NCBI RefSeq assembly: GCF_009746715.1
Contig: NZ_VRKW01000002.1
Coordinates: 434,001-498,000 of the forward strand
Direction of reading: 5' to 3'
Length of the DNA: 64,000 nucleotides
Origin: Ketobacter sp. MCCC 1A13808
GTDB lineage: Bacteria > Pseudomonadota > Gammaproteobacteria > Pseudomonadales > Ketobacteraceae
Part shown: piece by piece, positions 9,234 to 18,290 of the stretch
How the letters are laid out: each line of letters begins with the position of its first letter
Position numbering within the stretch: the stretch's first letter is position 1
The notes under the pieces: model-generated
Database searches by the model: none
Told to the model about the DNA's origin: nothing
What the model saw: the letters and a program-made list of their open reading frames with translations, nothing else
Program-made: the position numbers and the translations under genes

Positions 9234-12095
9234 TTATTTTGCGCTTCTACTTTCGGCAGCGTCGTATATATAGCTAGAGGCGAATACATCCGCAGGCATC
9301 GGTTTAGCGAAATAATATCCCTGATATTTTATACACCCCTTACTGATCAAATATTTAAGCTGGTACTCTTCTTCCACCCCTTCGGCGATGACATCCAGCT
9401 CCATCAAATTCGCCATTGTAATAATGGTCTCCACGATCGCCCTGTCTGCTTTATCTTCGCCAACATCCCGGATAAACGCCTGATCAATCTTAAGTTTATC
9501 CAAGGGCAGGGTGTGCAAATACGACAGCGAAGAATACCCCGTACCAAAATCGTCTAACGCGATATGAAAGCCCATATCGTGCAGCAGGTGCATTTTTTCG
9601 ATCACTTGGTCCCGTTTATTAAGCAACATACTTTCAGTAATTTCTAACTCAATATCAGCAGGCTGCAAACCGGCTTCTTCCACAAACGCTTTAACCCGAA
9701 AGGGAAAATCATCCAGGGAAAACTGCCGCGCGCTGATATTAATAGCCAGACGCTCGAAACTGGTGGGTAATCCCTGCTGACGCCATTTACTTAACTGCGC
9801 ACAAGCTTTCCGCAAAACCCAATCACCCAACGGCACGATCTGGCCGGATTCCTCCGCTGCCCGGATAAATAAATCCGGGGAGACAAACCCTTGCTGCGGC
9901 TCCTCCCACCGCAACAGTACCTCAGCGCCAATCAAATTCCGGTGTTGATCAAATTGAGGCTGAAAATACAACATAAACTGTTCATCTTCCATTGCACCGG
10001 GCAATAACATTTGCAGACGCAAGTTGTCCTCGATTTTTTGATGCATATCTTTACTAAATAGACACACCGCATTGCGGCCATCTTCTTTCGCACGATACAT
10101 AGCGGCATCGGCCTGTTTCACAATATCGTGAATGGAGTCCTGGTCCAGTGGATACAATGCAATGCCGATACTGCAGCCAATATTCAAGCGATGACCATAG
10201 ACTTCAAGGGTTTCACTTAGGCTGTCCTGAATTTTTAATGCCACATTACGTGCCAGCGTAGCCGCCTGGGCAGCGTCATCATTTAGCTCCGGCAGTAACA
10301 CGACAAACTCATCCCCTCCCAGCCTTGCCAACGTATCTTCAGAACGCAATACCTGATTTAACCGGCTGGCGATGGTGATGAGTAAACTATCCCCTACCGG
10401 ATGCCCCAGCGAATCGTTTACGTTTTTAAAATGATCCAAATCTATAAACAGTAACGCGCCCGTATGACCGTGGCGCAATGCGCGGGCCTGCTCCTGGGTG
10501 AGCGTCTCATTCAGCATGCGGCGATTCGGTAATTTGGTTAAATCATCGAATAACGCCTGTTGCCGGATGCGTTCCTCTGCCCGCTTGCGCTCACTAATAT
10601 CCATCACACCGGCTATCATGCCGTTAAAATCACCCTCAAGGTCATAGATCGGCGTCCAATGCATTGTGGTGAATATGCGCAAGCCGGCCTTGGAAACAAA
10701 CTCGTATTCCTGCCTGCTATCAGCACCCTGACCTTTCCTGCTTAATTTCTCCAGGGCATGCACTCGGCTAGTCTCCGCCATAAAGTCCACTATCGGACAA
10801 TCCAGCAACTCCTGACTATGGTAGCCAAGGATTGTGGCCATGGATTCATTGACTAATATAGTTTTGCCCTCTCTATCAATTTGCCAGATCCCCTCCTGGG
10901 CCATTTCAAAAAGTTTCCGGTAACGTTCCTCACTGCCTCGCAGCGCATCCTCCATACGACGTCGTGGGGTAATGTCCCTATGGGTCGACACCATTCGAAG
11001 TGCGTCACCTTGCGCATTCCGTTCCACCACCTTCCCGCGCATAATAATAAAACGCTTACGCCCGCCCGGTAGACGAATGGCATATTCCACCTGACATAAA
11101 TCCGACAAGCCTTGCAGGTGCCGCTTTATTTTCCGATCTACAAAGTCCCAGTCTTCATCGATTTTTTCTTTCCAGATAGTAAGATCCGGTTTCTGGTCTG
11201 CAGCCAGACCCAGCAGAGCACCAAAGCCGGGTGAGAAAAAACACTCACCGTTGGTGATATTCCAATCCAACACGCAGTCCCCCCCACTCTCCAACGCAAA
11301 TTGCCAGCGTTGCTTATCGCGCTGACTATCAGCCAGACTTTTATTTTGGCGGGAAACCATTTTATTGAGACTGTCTGCCAGGGCTACCAAAGACGCATCA
11401 CCATTACTTTCGAACTTCACCGGTTCGCGACCGCGGCTGGCCGCAACTACTTTTTTACGTAGTTTGGCCAGGGGCTGGAGTAACTGCTGATGCAGTACGA
11501 ACCAAATCAGCGTGAGTGTGAGCAACACCATCAACCACATCGCCAGCATATCTGCGATGGCCGAATGTCGCAGTTGGTCGATCCGGGGTTTTATATCCCA
11601 TTCTACGAACAATACACCGGTTTCCTCCACCGCGGATGGCCCAGCCGACCGATGCATAACAACAGGGAAATAGGCATGCAACACATCATGCTGTGGATTC
11701 GTCATGAGTACCGGCTGCCGCGCGGCCTGTGCGCGAATAAAAGTGGCCTGATCCAGCATCGGCAAATGAGCAAATGCCGGCAAATTCCAAACGATATAGC
11801 TGGAGCTGTATCGTACCATGCCGTCAGCTCCAATCAGGGCGCTCAGTTCTACCTCGCTAAACTGTTTCAGGTTCAAAATTTCACGCTCAACACCGTGCTC
11901 GTTTTGTTTACCAACATCACTCTCAATGCGCGCACTGGCTAAACTCAAAACCTGACGCAAATGCGTGGAGCTGACTTCCAGCTGCCGGTTCACCTGATTC
12001 GAATAGTGATAATACGCGTAAAAGCCTGCCAACCCGCACAACACCAGTGCGACCAGGGCAATAACAAGAGACAACGAGGCTTTAGCGCGTATCAC
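9234..12095 (-). CDS. Membrane PAS-PAS-GGDEF-EAL cyclic-di-GMP protein
   Basis: A 953-residue inner-membrane sensor. Order: TM1 about 8-28, periplasmic sensor about 29-180, TM2 about 183-203, HAMP-like linker, PAS about 265-375 (ending in THRDITPRRR), PAS about 385-505 (ending in MDISERKR), GGDEF about 515-675, EAL about 690-935. The cyclase motif LGGDEF is intact. The phosphodiesterase domain keeps EVL (in GAEVLLRW), DDFGTGYSS, a KID lysine and AEGVE, so both activities are possible. The start is GTG with AAGGAAG upstream. It lies 154 bp after the exported-protein gene and could be the last gene of the signalling block or a separate unit. The periplasmic domain does not match a sensor family I can name. 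Confidence 0.93.
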   Translation of the reverse strand: MIRAKASLSLVIALVALVLCGLAGFYAYYHYSNQVNRQLEVSSTHLRQVLSLASARIESDVGKQNEHGVEREILNLKQFSEVELSALIGADGMVRYSSSYIVWNLPAFAHLPMLDQATFIRAQAARQPVLMTNPQHDVLHAYFPVVMHRSAGPSAVEETGVLFVEWDIKPRIDQLRHSAIADMLAMWLMVLLTLTLIWFVLHQQLLQPLAKLRKKVVAASRGREPVKFESNGDASLVALADSLNKMVSRQNKSLADSQRDKQRWQFALESGGDCVLDWNITNGECFFSPGFGALLGLAADQKPDLTIWKEKIDEDWDFVDRKIKRHLQGLSDLCQVEYAIRLPGGRKRFIIMRGKVVERNAQGDALRMVSTHRDITPRRRMEDALRGSEERYRKLFEMAQEGIWQIDREGKTILVNESMATILGYHSQELLDCPIVDFMAETSRVHALEKLSRKGQGADSRQEYEFVSKAGLRIFTTMHWTPIYDLEGDFNGMIAGVMDISERKRAEERIRQQALFDDLTKLPNRRMLNETLTQEQARALRHGHTGALLFIDLDHFKNVNDSLGHPVGDSLLITIASRLNQVLRSEDTLARLGGDEFVVLLPELNDDAAQAATLARNVALKIQDSLSETLEVYGHRLNIGCSIGIALYPLDQDSIHDIVKQADAAMYRAKEDGRNAVCLFSKDMHQKIEDNLRLQMLLPGAMEDEQFMLYFQPQFDQHRNLIGAEVLLRWEEPQQGFVSPDLFIRAAEESGQIVPLGDWVLRKACAQLSKWRQQGLPTSFERLAINISARQFSLDDFPFRVKAFVEEAGLQPADIELEITESMLLNKRDQVIEKMHLLHDMGFHIALDDFGTGYSSLSYLHTLPLDKLKIDQAFIRDVGEDKADRAIVETIITMANLMELDVIAEGVEEEYQLKYLISKGCIKYQGYYFAKPMPADVFASSYIYDAAESRSAK

Positions 12096-12249
12096 TGAGG
12101 GGACTTCCTTGAATCACAATTCTGAATCAGTAGCGGGTTAAAAGCTAAATCAGTTGGGGCAATTCTTTATGTTTCAGATAGTTTCACTATAGCAACGAAG
12201 TCTGCAAAATGCCGGAAATCAAAGGGATGTACATCCAGGAGGGGGCGAT

Positions 12250-13392
12250 TCAGCGGAAATGGACTTCAAGTAACACGGTGATAGAGAAAGTTTGATGAAA
12301 ATTTTCCTCCCGGGGGAAAGCCACCTCGGGAATCACACTGAGATATAACCAATCTTTATAAGGCTGACTGCGATAGGCCGCACTCAAATACACGATATCC
12401 ACTTCGGAGTAATCATAGCCGGTGCCGAATGCCCCCAGTTGATATTCAATAGCCCGGGTGCCGGGTAATTGCTGGTACAAACTGAACACCTGTCCGAATT
12501 CCAGTGTGTCCAATTCTTCCCTCCAATCCAGAAGGGTATTCGAACGGAAAAGGAAATTTTCTGCCACCAGGTTGTCCAGAATAATATCAACGTCGCCATG
12601 AAAGCCGTCCGAGTTAAACCATTCAGCCTGACCCCGCAATTGAAGATTCCAGTCCGGTGACAGTTTAAATTGGCGCAATCCGGTACTTCTCACGAACGGA
12701 TCCGGCGGAGCCTTGACTTTGACCCCGGCCGACAGCTTCGTTTCCCATTCCCCGGTGCCGCCATCCAACGTTCTTAACAAACCGGCAAACAAGGAATTTT
12801 GATCGGAAGTTGATGCAGCTTCACTCGGCCGGTTACGTTCTTCCAGTGACCGGTCATTATCATCGCCATACTGCAGAACCAACCTATACCGCTCTTTGGT
12901 ACCCGGCATATCCAACCTGAACTTCACGTTGAAATCCGGATCGAATTCTGCCCCCTCGTACCATTTTCCCCCCAATCGTAAAATGGCATAGGAATCATTG
13001 TTATACGTCTGGAATTTCTCACCTGCAAAATAGGCGTCCATTCTGCGCCCCATATTTTCCAGAGCATCCGATAGTTTTTCCCGGGATTCGACCAAATACT
13101 CAACACTGCGATCCACATACCCAGGTTCATCATAAGGAACATAAAAATCTTCCAGGCTGGGATAATCTACAAATGGATTCTGGCTTGCGTCAGGTATAGT
13201 TCGCTCTTCGAAGGGGGGATCAAATTGCTTCGGATAAACGTTCAACTTGCCCTGATGTGGTTCCAATACTGCAGCGAGATAGGGTAATCCGGCTGCAGGA
13301 TCGGCGCCTTGCAGCAACGATTGGTCTTCCGCCATTACAACAGAACTCATCACCATAGGTAATGCTATGCATACTCTTTTTTTAATTGTCAT
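12250..13392 (-). CDS. Exported protein, probably outer-membrane beta-rich, unrecognised
   Basis: A 380-residue protein with a signal peptide ending near VVMA-ED (about residue 21). The mature part starts with an acidic, proline-rich segment, then a short helical region (YLVESREKLSDALENMGRR), then about 230 residues of alternating polar/hydrophobic strands. It ends in LLEVHFR; an aromatic residue close to the C-terminus is usual for outer-membrane barrel proteins. I do not recognise a family. It follows the REC-GGDEF-EAL gene by 38 bp in the same direction, so it may belong to the YfiR-kinase signalling operon and be its sensor partner or output (inference). No strong ribosome-binding site is visible before its ATG. 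Confidence 0.6.
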   Translation of the reverse strand: MTIKKRVCIALPMVMSSVVMAEDQSLLQGADPAAGLPYLAAVLEPHQGKLNVYPKQFDPPFEERTIPDASQNPFVDYPSLEDFYVPYDEPGYVDRSVEYLVESREKLSDALENMGRRMDAYFAGEKFQTYNNDSYAILRLGGKWYEGAEFDPDFNVKFRLDMPGTKERYRLVLQYGDDNDRSLEERNRPSEAASTSDQNSLFAGLLRTLDGGTGEWETKLSAGVKVKAPPDPFVRSTGLRQFKLSPDWNLQLRGQAEWFNSDGFHGDVDIILDNLVAENFLFRSNTLLDWREELDTLEFGQVFSLYQQLPGTRAIEYQLGAFGTGYDYSEVDIVYLSAAYRSQPYKDWLYLSVIPEVAFPREENFHQTFSITVLLEVHFR

Positions 13393-13430
13393 TAATGCTG
13401 CGAGATCAGTTACTGAATAGGGAAAGTGTG

Positions 13431-15125
13431 TTAGTTTTCTAGCAACTCGTCTTCTATGGGTCCTGGTTTGGATATTCCGTATCCCTGGGCAAAGTCAACT
13501 CCAAGTATTCTCAATTTATCTTCTATTTCGCTATTTTCCACAAATTCCGCTACCGTTTTCAAGCCAGCGGAATGCGCTATGGTATTACAAGCGTCTACTA
13601 TCGCCAGATCCATAGGATCACTTAGCATACTGCGAACAAAACCCCCGTCTATTTTCAACACATCGACCGGAATCGCTTTCAAATAAGCAAAGGAACTCAT
13701 ACCCACCCCAAAATCGTCCAATGCAAACAAGAAGCCCAGCTCCCGAATATCGGAAATAAAGGCCGAGGTGGCTTCAATGTTTGAAATCGCCGTAGTTTCC
13801 GTAATTTCAAAACATATTTGATTGGCGGGGATATCGTAACGACGCTTGCACTCCCTAACGCTTTCGAAAAATGTTTCGTCATTGAGCGAAGAGCCGGACA
13901 GATTAATGAAGTACACGCCCTTAAAATTGGCTTTTTTGTCGATACAGCGGCGTACAAAAGAGAACGCACTGTCCACCACCCAGCGATCAATAGAGGTCAT
14001 CAGGTTAAAACGTTCCGCAGCCGGAATAAATAATCCCGGTGCCACCAACTCCCCTTCATCCAGCATACGCACCAAAAACTCATAGTGCACTGCATCGCTT
14101 TTCAGACCGACGATAGGCTGCTTGTATAGTACGAACGCGTTTTCGTCCAGAGCACGTCTGATTTTGGATGCCCAACGCATTTGCTCCTTACGCAAAGTCA
14201 GATCCTGATTGTTCAGATCATACACCTGAATGAAACTTTGCCCCTTGTCTTTGGCTGCATAACTGGCCATATCAGCACTGGACAAGACTTCTTCAACGTC
14301 CATACTGCTGTTATCGATGAGTACAATTCCGGTACACGCTGATACCATAAACGGTTGCTCACTCCAGACAAAACGATGCTGCTCAATGGACTTGTGCAGC
14401 TTCGCCGCCATCGCACAGGCTTCTTGGGGGTTACAGTCTGTCAACAATACGCCGAACTCGTCCCCCCCCATGCGCGACACACAATCCCGCTCACCTATCA
14501 CCCCTTTGATCAACTCACCGATTTGTTTTAATAGTTCATCCCCCGCCTGATGCCCACAGGCGTCGTTAATAATCTTGAATTGATCCAGGTCTACGTACAG
14601 CAATGCATGCTGAGCCTGGGTCTGGTGCGCACTATCCAGTGCGGTCTGAAGGTAGTTCTTGAATTGTTCCCGATTAATTAAGTTTGTAAGGGTGTCGTGA
14701 TGGGAAAGATAGGCTATTTTCTGTTGCGCCTGCAGATGAGCATCGCGTTGCGCTACTTCCCGAAGTTCCCGTTCCACTACGGGGACCAGGCGCGACAGGT
14801 TGTCTTTCATAATGTAATCCTGAGCCCCCGATTTCATGGAGTGTACCGCCACGTCATCGCTAATCGTGCCGGACACCACAATCACGGGCGTTTCAGGCTG
14901 AGCCAGCTTCACCAACTGCAGTGCATCAGCTGAACTGAAAGAAGGCATGTTATGATCGGTCACTACCAGGTCCCACTTACTCAAATTCAGGGCCCTGCGC
15001 ATCGCCTCGGGGTCGTCAACGCGTTCGAACTGGCACAGCAAACCGCCTTTTCTGAGTTCTCTTATCAACAATAACGCATCATCTTCCGAGTCATCTGCAA
15101 TCAAAACGTTAAGATCACGATCCAC
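13431..15125 (-). CDS. Response regulator with GGDEF and EAL domains
   Basis: REC about 5-125 with phospho-acceptor Asp57 (VVTDHNMPS), GGDEF about 140-300 with an intact MGGDEF motif, and EAL about 315-560. The EAL signature reads EFL, but the downstream catalytic motifs (EITET, LDDFGVGMSS, a KID lysine, a late glutamate in AEFVE) are kept, so phosphodiesterase activity is plausible. The open frame extends to a TTG at 15185 inside the upstream receiver gene. GTG at 15125, preceded by AGAGG and placed just before the conserved DLNVLIADDSEDD, is the better start. It is likely the output protein of the kinase encoded at 15719-17152, turning phosphorylation into a change of c-di-GMP. Confidence 0.92.
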   Translation of the reverse strand: MDRDLNVLIADDSEDDALLLIRELRKGGLLCQFERVDDPEAMRRALNLSKWDLVVTDHNMPSFSSADALQLVKLAQPETPVIVVSGTISDDVAVHSMKSGAQDYIMKDNLSRLVPVVERELREVAQRDAHLQAQQKIAYLSHHDTLTNLINREQFKNYLQTALDSAHQTQAQHALLYVDLDQFKIINDACGHQAGDELLKQIGELIKGVIGERDCVSRMGGDEFGVLLTDCNPQEACAMAAKLHKSIEQHRFVWSEQPFMVSACTGIVLIDNSSMDVEEVLSSADMASYAAKDKGQSFIQVYDLNNQDLTLRKEQMRWASKIRRALDENAFVLYKQPIVGLKSDAVHYEFLVRMLDEGELVAPGLFIPAAERFNLMTSIDRWVVDSAFSFVRRCIDKKANFKGVYFINLSGSSLNDETFFESVRECKRRYDIPANQICFEITETTAISNIEATSAFISDIRELGFLFALDDFGVGMSSFAYLKAIPVDVLKIDGGFVRSMLSDPMDLAIVDACNTIAHSAGLKTVAEFVENSEIEDKLRILGVDFAQGYGISKPGPIEDELLEN

Positions 15126-15148
15126 ACCCACCTCTGTATTGTTTTTTG

Positions 15149-15589
15149 TCAGTATAGAGCGGGAGTCCGGTTCACACCTAGCCAATATTGACCAAGCAAC
15201 CTCACCTGATCAACAAATTCGTTAAAATCGACCGGTTTATTTATATAACTATTAGCTCCGCTTTCATAACAATCAACCATATCCTGTATTTCATCCGACG
15301 ACGTCAGCAGCACCACCGGGATCCGCTTGGTACGTTCATCTCCGCGAATTGAGCGCAATACTTCAATGCCATTCAACTTGGGTAACTGCAGGTCCAGAAA
15401 CACCACTTTGGGCAGTGCACGAACGTCACGATCCTGGTATTTTCCGGTTCCGAAAACATAATCAAGCGCCTCCTGGCCGTCTTTTACCACGACAACCTGG
15501 TTTGGCACACTGGATTTCTTCAGCGCACGCAGCGCAAGCAACTCATCATCAGGGTTATCTTCTACCAATAAAATAGTCATATTATCCAT
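15149..15589 (-). CDS. Single-domain response regulator (Rcp1-like receiver)
   Basis: A 146-residue stand-alone receiver domain. Acidic residues VEDNPDD at 9-15, phospho-acceptor Asp66 (VVFLDLQLP), the LLTSSD Ser/Thr switch and the conserved Lys in NKPVD are all present. The long beta3 region and PKLNGIEVL resemble Rcp1-type receivers that partner bacteriophytochrome-like or CHASE-type kinases. It has no output domain, so it may act as a phosphate shuttle or sink between the upstream kinase and the downstream REC-GGDEF-EAL protein. It lies 129 bp after the kinase gene and 23 bp before the best start of the GGDEF-EAL gene. Confidence 0.93.
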   Translation of the reverse strand: MDNMTILLVEDNPDDELLALRALKKSSVPNQVVVVKDGQEALDYVFGTGKYQDRDVRALPKVVFLDLQLPKLNGIEVLRSIRGDERTKRIPVVLLTSSDEIQDMVDCYESGANSYINKPVDFNEFVDQVRLLGQYWLGVNRTPALY

Positions 15590-15718
15590 GCTATCTTTAT
15601 TCCGACAGGCTATATCAGAAAGGTGGTGTGTACGTTGACATTACCGCTAGATCATTTAACAGTCAAACCATCAAGAAATCACGATAAAACAAAAACTTAA
15701 ATCTGCTTGCTCTGTATA

Positions 15719-17152
15719 TCAAACTGGCAGGGTGAAATAAAACGTGGCGCCATGATCTACCGCACTTTCAGCCCAGATATCGCCTCCGTGACGGTGTATA
15801 ATTCTGGCGACGGTTGCCAATCCGATTCCGGTTCCTTCAAATTCATCTTTGCCGTGCAGGCGCTGAAAAGCACCGAACAATTTATCGGCATACCGCATAT
15901 CAAAACCAGCCCCATTATCCCTTACAAAAAACGCGTTCTGCTTTTTACCTATGGCTATTTCCGGAGCTGAATGTTTATGCGAATATTTCCAGGCATTATC
16001 GATCAAGTTGGTCAGCACGATCCGCATCAGAGTGGAATCACATTGAGCCAGCATATCGTCCTGAACCTCTACCGTGACCTTGCGCGCCGGATCTCTTTCC
16101 CGCAACTCTTCAATAATTTCAAGACACTGTTTTGCTATATCCGTTGGTTGTAACACTAATTCGTGGCGCGAGACTCTGGACAAGCGCAGCATACTGTCAA
16201 TCAACCCCCCCATTCGCTGACTCGCCATGCGAACCCGCTCAAGATAACTCATGGCCATGGGATCCAATGACTCGGCGTAATCCTCAAGCAAAGCCTGGCT
16301 AAATCCATCGATTGCCCGTAACGGGGAACGCAGGTCATGAGACACCGAATAACTGAACGCTTCCAGTTCCTGGTTCGCCGATTTTAATTCTGCAGTACGC
16401 TCTTCCACCTTGGTTTCAAGGTGTGCTTTATGGTTACGGAGTTCAAGATCACGCAGTTCAATAGCATTCAGCATGGCATTAAAACCATCCACCATCTGAC
16501 CTAACTCATCGTCGCTGTGCTTGGCTGCACGCACTGAATAATCACTATTGGCGGTTATGTTCGCAGCCGTATCAGCCAGCTCCGAGATAGGTCTCGTCAC
16601 GGCTTTTTGCAGAATCATTGCGATCCCGATTGACGCTACGGCAATGACAACCAGCGCCGTTAACATCATATAAAAATATTGCTGAATCAAGCTTTCCATG
16701 TAATCCGTATTAGCTCGGATAAAAATCACTCCTACCTGCGACGCATCCGATACGACCTCATCCATAAAATAATACTTATCACCATGAAAGCCGCGCTCGA
16801 CAGCACCGGGTTGCTCAGGACAGGGCTCCAAGTCCAACTCCGAAGGCCGAGAACGAACGATTAACGCCATACTGGCGCTATACAAGCACACCATGTCGAT
16901 GGTGTCATCGTAATCCAGGCTGTTTGCGCTTTCACTTAGGGTACTCAGATCATTAAAATCCAGAGCAGCCACAATTTGAGAATAAGCTACCTTGGTGACC
17001 ACTTTGATTTCATGTTCCATTTGATCACGGGTCTGTATGCGCTCGTAGGCCAGGAAAAACACGCCGATCAACACCACCACGGCACAAATGGTGAGCATCA
17101 TAACGAGGGTTAGTTTTTGTTTGATGTTAAGCGTGCGCAGCGAAAGCGGCAT
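15719..17152 (-). CDS. CHASE8-HAMP sensor histidine kinase
   Basis: A 477-residue inner-membrane kinase. TM1 lies about 15-36. The periplasmic CHASE8 domain (VAYSQIVAALDFNDLSTLSE, then a short beta hairpin) spans about 37-155. TM2 is about 157-180, HAMP about 180-235, a coiled coil about 235-262, HisKA with His272 in SVSHDLRSPL, and the ATPase domain about 365-477 with N box NLIDNAWKY, G1 DNGAGF and G2 GTGIGLA. All catalytic motifs are intact. CHASE8 is the sensor domain of YfiN/TpbB diguanylate cyclases, controlled by periplasmic YfiR. Here the same sensor sits on a kinase whose upstream neighbour, ending two bases away, is a YfiR-type protein. The expected role is YfiR-gated phosphorylation of the receivers encoded downstream. 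Confidence 0.92.
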   Translation of the reverse strand: MPLSLRTLNIKQKLTLVMMLTICAVVVLIGVFFLAYERIQTRDQMEHEIKVVTKVAYSQIVAALDFNDLSTLSESANSLDYDDTIDMVCLYSASMALIVRSRPSELDLEPCPEQPGAVERGFHGDKYYFMDEVVSDASQVGVIFIRANTDYMESLIQQYFYMMLTALVVIAVASIGIAMILQKAVTRPISELADTAANITANSDYSVRAAKHSDDELGQMVDGFNAMLNAIELRDLELRNHKAHLETKVEERTAELKSANQELEAFSYSVSHDLRSPLRAIDGFSQALLEDYAESLDPMAMSYLERVRMASQRMGGLIDSMLRLSRVSRHELVLQPTDIAKQCLEIIEELRERDPARKVTVEVQDDMLAQCDSTLMRIVLTNLIDNAWKYSHKHSAPEIAIGKKQNAFFVRDNGAGFDMRYADKLFGAFQRLHGKDEFEGTGIGLATVARIIHRHGGDIWAESAVDHGATFYFTLPV

Positions 17153-17154
17153 CG

Positions 17155-17694
17155 TTACAATACCTTTCTACCAAGCTGTAACAATTTTGAACTGATCTGA
17201 AGGCGAGACTGTTTGGCCCGGGTTAGATTGATATCGAACCGTATCCGGTCGCCCTCCCGCACCAAGGCGATGACCCCTCCCCTATCAGCAAATTCCTCGC
17301 CGTCCCCTATGGTCAGGATGGCCTTTTTCTCTGCCAGATTGATGACACCTTTTGCCAGTTCCGGCGACATCACATAAACCAGCTGACAACGGTCAATCTC
17401 ATGGGTCGACTTCAATTCAATGAGCGATAAATTCATCGACCGCACCTGCCGTTGGCTCAGTCTCCCCAAGTCCTCGTCAATACCGTCCGCTCCCAGAAAG
17501 CAAATCTTCAGCCCCGCATTCGATTGCTCCACCTCCGGGGGCCAGGTCACGTATTTGGTGAAATTGAATATGAATGCAGCCTTCAATTTTGTATCATCGC
17601 TGGCGATCGTGACGGCAGCGTAACTGAGCCCTGTCGCTAGCAATAAAAGCCAGCCAAGACTGTTAACAATTCCTTTTGAGATACTTCGTTTCAA
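17155..17694 (-). CDS. yfiR: YfiR-family (DUF4154) periplasmic signalling protein
   Basis: A 179-residue exported protein. The signal peptide covers about residues 1-31 (ending SYAAVTIAS), and the mature N-terminus LKAAFIFNFTKYVTWPPE is the hallmark of the YfiR/DUF4154 family. Two cysteines (in KICFLG and DRCQLVYV) fall where Pseudomonas YfiR has structural cysteines. YfiR binds the periplasmic part of the CHASE8 diguanylate cyclase YfiN and keeps it off; redox or envelope stress relieves this. Here the next gene, overlapping regulation by its two-base gap, encodes a CHASE8 histidine kinase. The apparent start is TTG, since no ATG or GTG lies before the signal peptide. The symbol is given for family only. 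Confidence 0.87.
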   Translation of the reverse strand: MKRSISKGIVNSLGWLLLLATGLSYAAVTIASDDTKLKAAFIFNFTKYVTWPPEVEQSNAGLKICFLGADGIDEDLGRLSQRQVRSMNLSLIELKSTHEIDRCQLVYVMSPELAKGVINLAEKKAILTIGDGEEFADRGGVIALVREGDRIRFDINLTRAKQSRLQISSKLLQLGRKVL

Positions 17695-17908
17695 TGGTGT
17701 TCACCCGCCCCATGTCCCTATGCTCAATTAAACCAGTATAGTGACTTTTCCCTAATCTGCTTCGCCACTTCAAGCGTTAGGTTGTTTACTCTAATAATCC
17801 TGATTACGATTCTGCTCAATAGACCGATTTCCCGGATAAGTTTACCCATTCCGGATAGTAAAACTTCGCGGCACAACCCAGCCTAATTGATAACGAAGGA
17901 GGCACCTT

Positions 17909-18208
17909 ATGAAATTGCAACAAGTCACCGACTTTGCACTCAAACAACTGGATAATGCAGGTTATTACCTAAGCCGTTACGGTATCAGTCACGATGTCAA
18001 CCGCCACAACCTGATTGCCATCGCCGTCACTGAAAAGCAACACCTCATGGCGGAACTGTCACGCCTGGAAATGAAAACCAAGATCCGCAAACACCAACTG
18101 GAACAACTGCGTGATGATGTGAGCCTACAGGCCGACGAATGGCTGGCGAAAGCACCTAAAGCCATTGCCAGCCCTCTACTAAAAGCAAAATCCCGATTCG
18201 CCTTTTAA
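17909..18208 (+). CDS. Small cytosolic helical protein, unrecognised
   Basis: A 99-residue protein with a strong ribosome-binding site (AAGGAGG at 17896-17902) and no signal peptide or membrane segment. Residues 40-80 (KQHLMAELSRLEMKTKIRKH onward) are rich in Lys, Glu, Gln and Leu and likely form an amphipathic coiled coil; the C-terminus is basic and lysine-rich. It is alone between the divergent YfiR operon and the convergent M48 lipoprotein. I do not recognise the family. Its start and stop, codon pattern and ribosome-binding site make it a convincing gene despite its length. Confidence 0.72.
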   Translation: MKLQQVTDFALKQLDNAGYYLSRYGISHDVNRHNLIAIAVTEKQHLMAELSRLEMKTKIRKHQLEQLRDDVSLQADEWLAKAPKAIASPLLKAKSRFAF

Positions 18209-18290
18209 CCAACTTACGGTGAGGCTTCCCATACGCCCTTTGCCCGGTCTTCGTTGTAAAAGCGGGCTCAGAGGAGCCAGCAAGCCTGGA

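Noticed and set aside
15126-15185. N-terminal extension of the REC-GGDEF-EAL protein to a TTG at 15185
   Set aside because: It overlaps the upstream receiver gene and adds residues unlike receiver N-termini; GTG at 15125 has a ribosome-binding site.
17832-17857. CCGGATA direct repeat before the small helical protein
   Set aside because: Two 7-mers 19 bases apart can occur by chance; no symmetry or promoter context.
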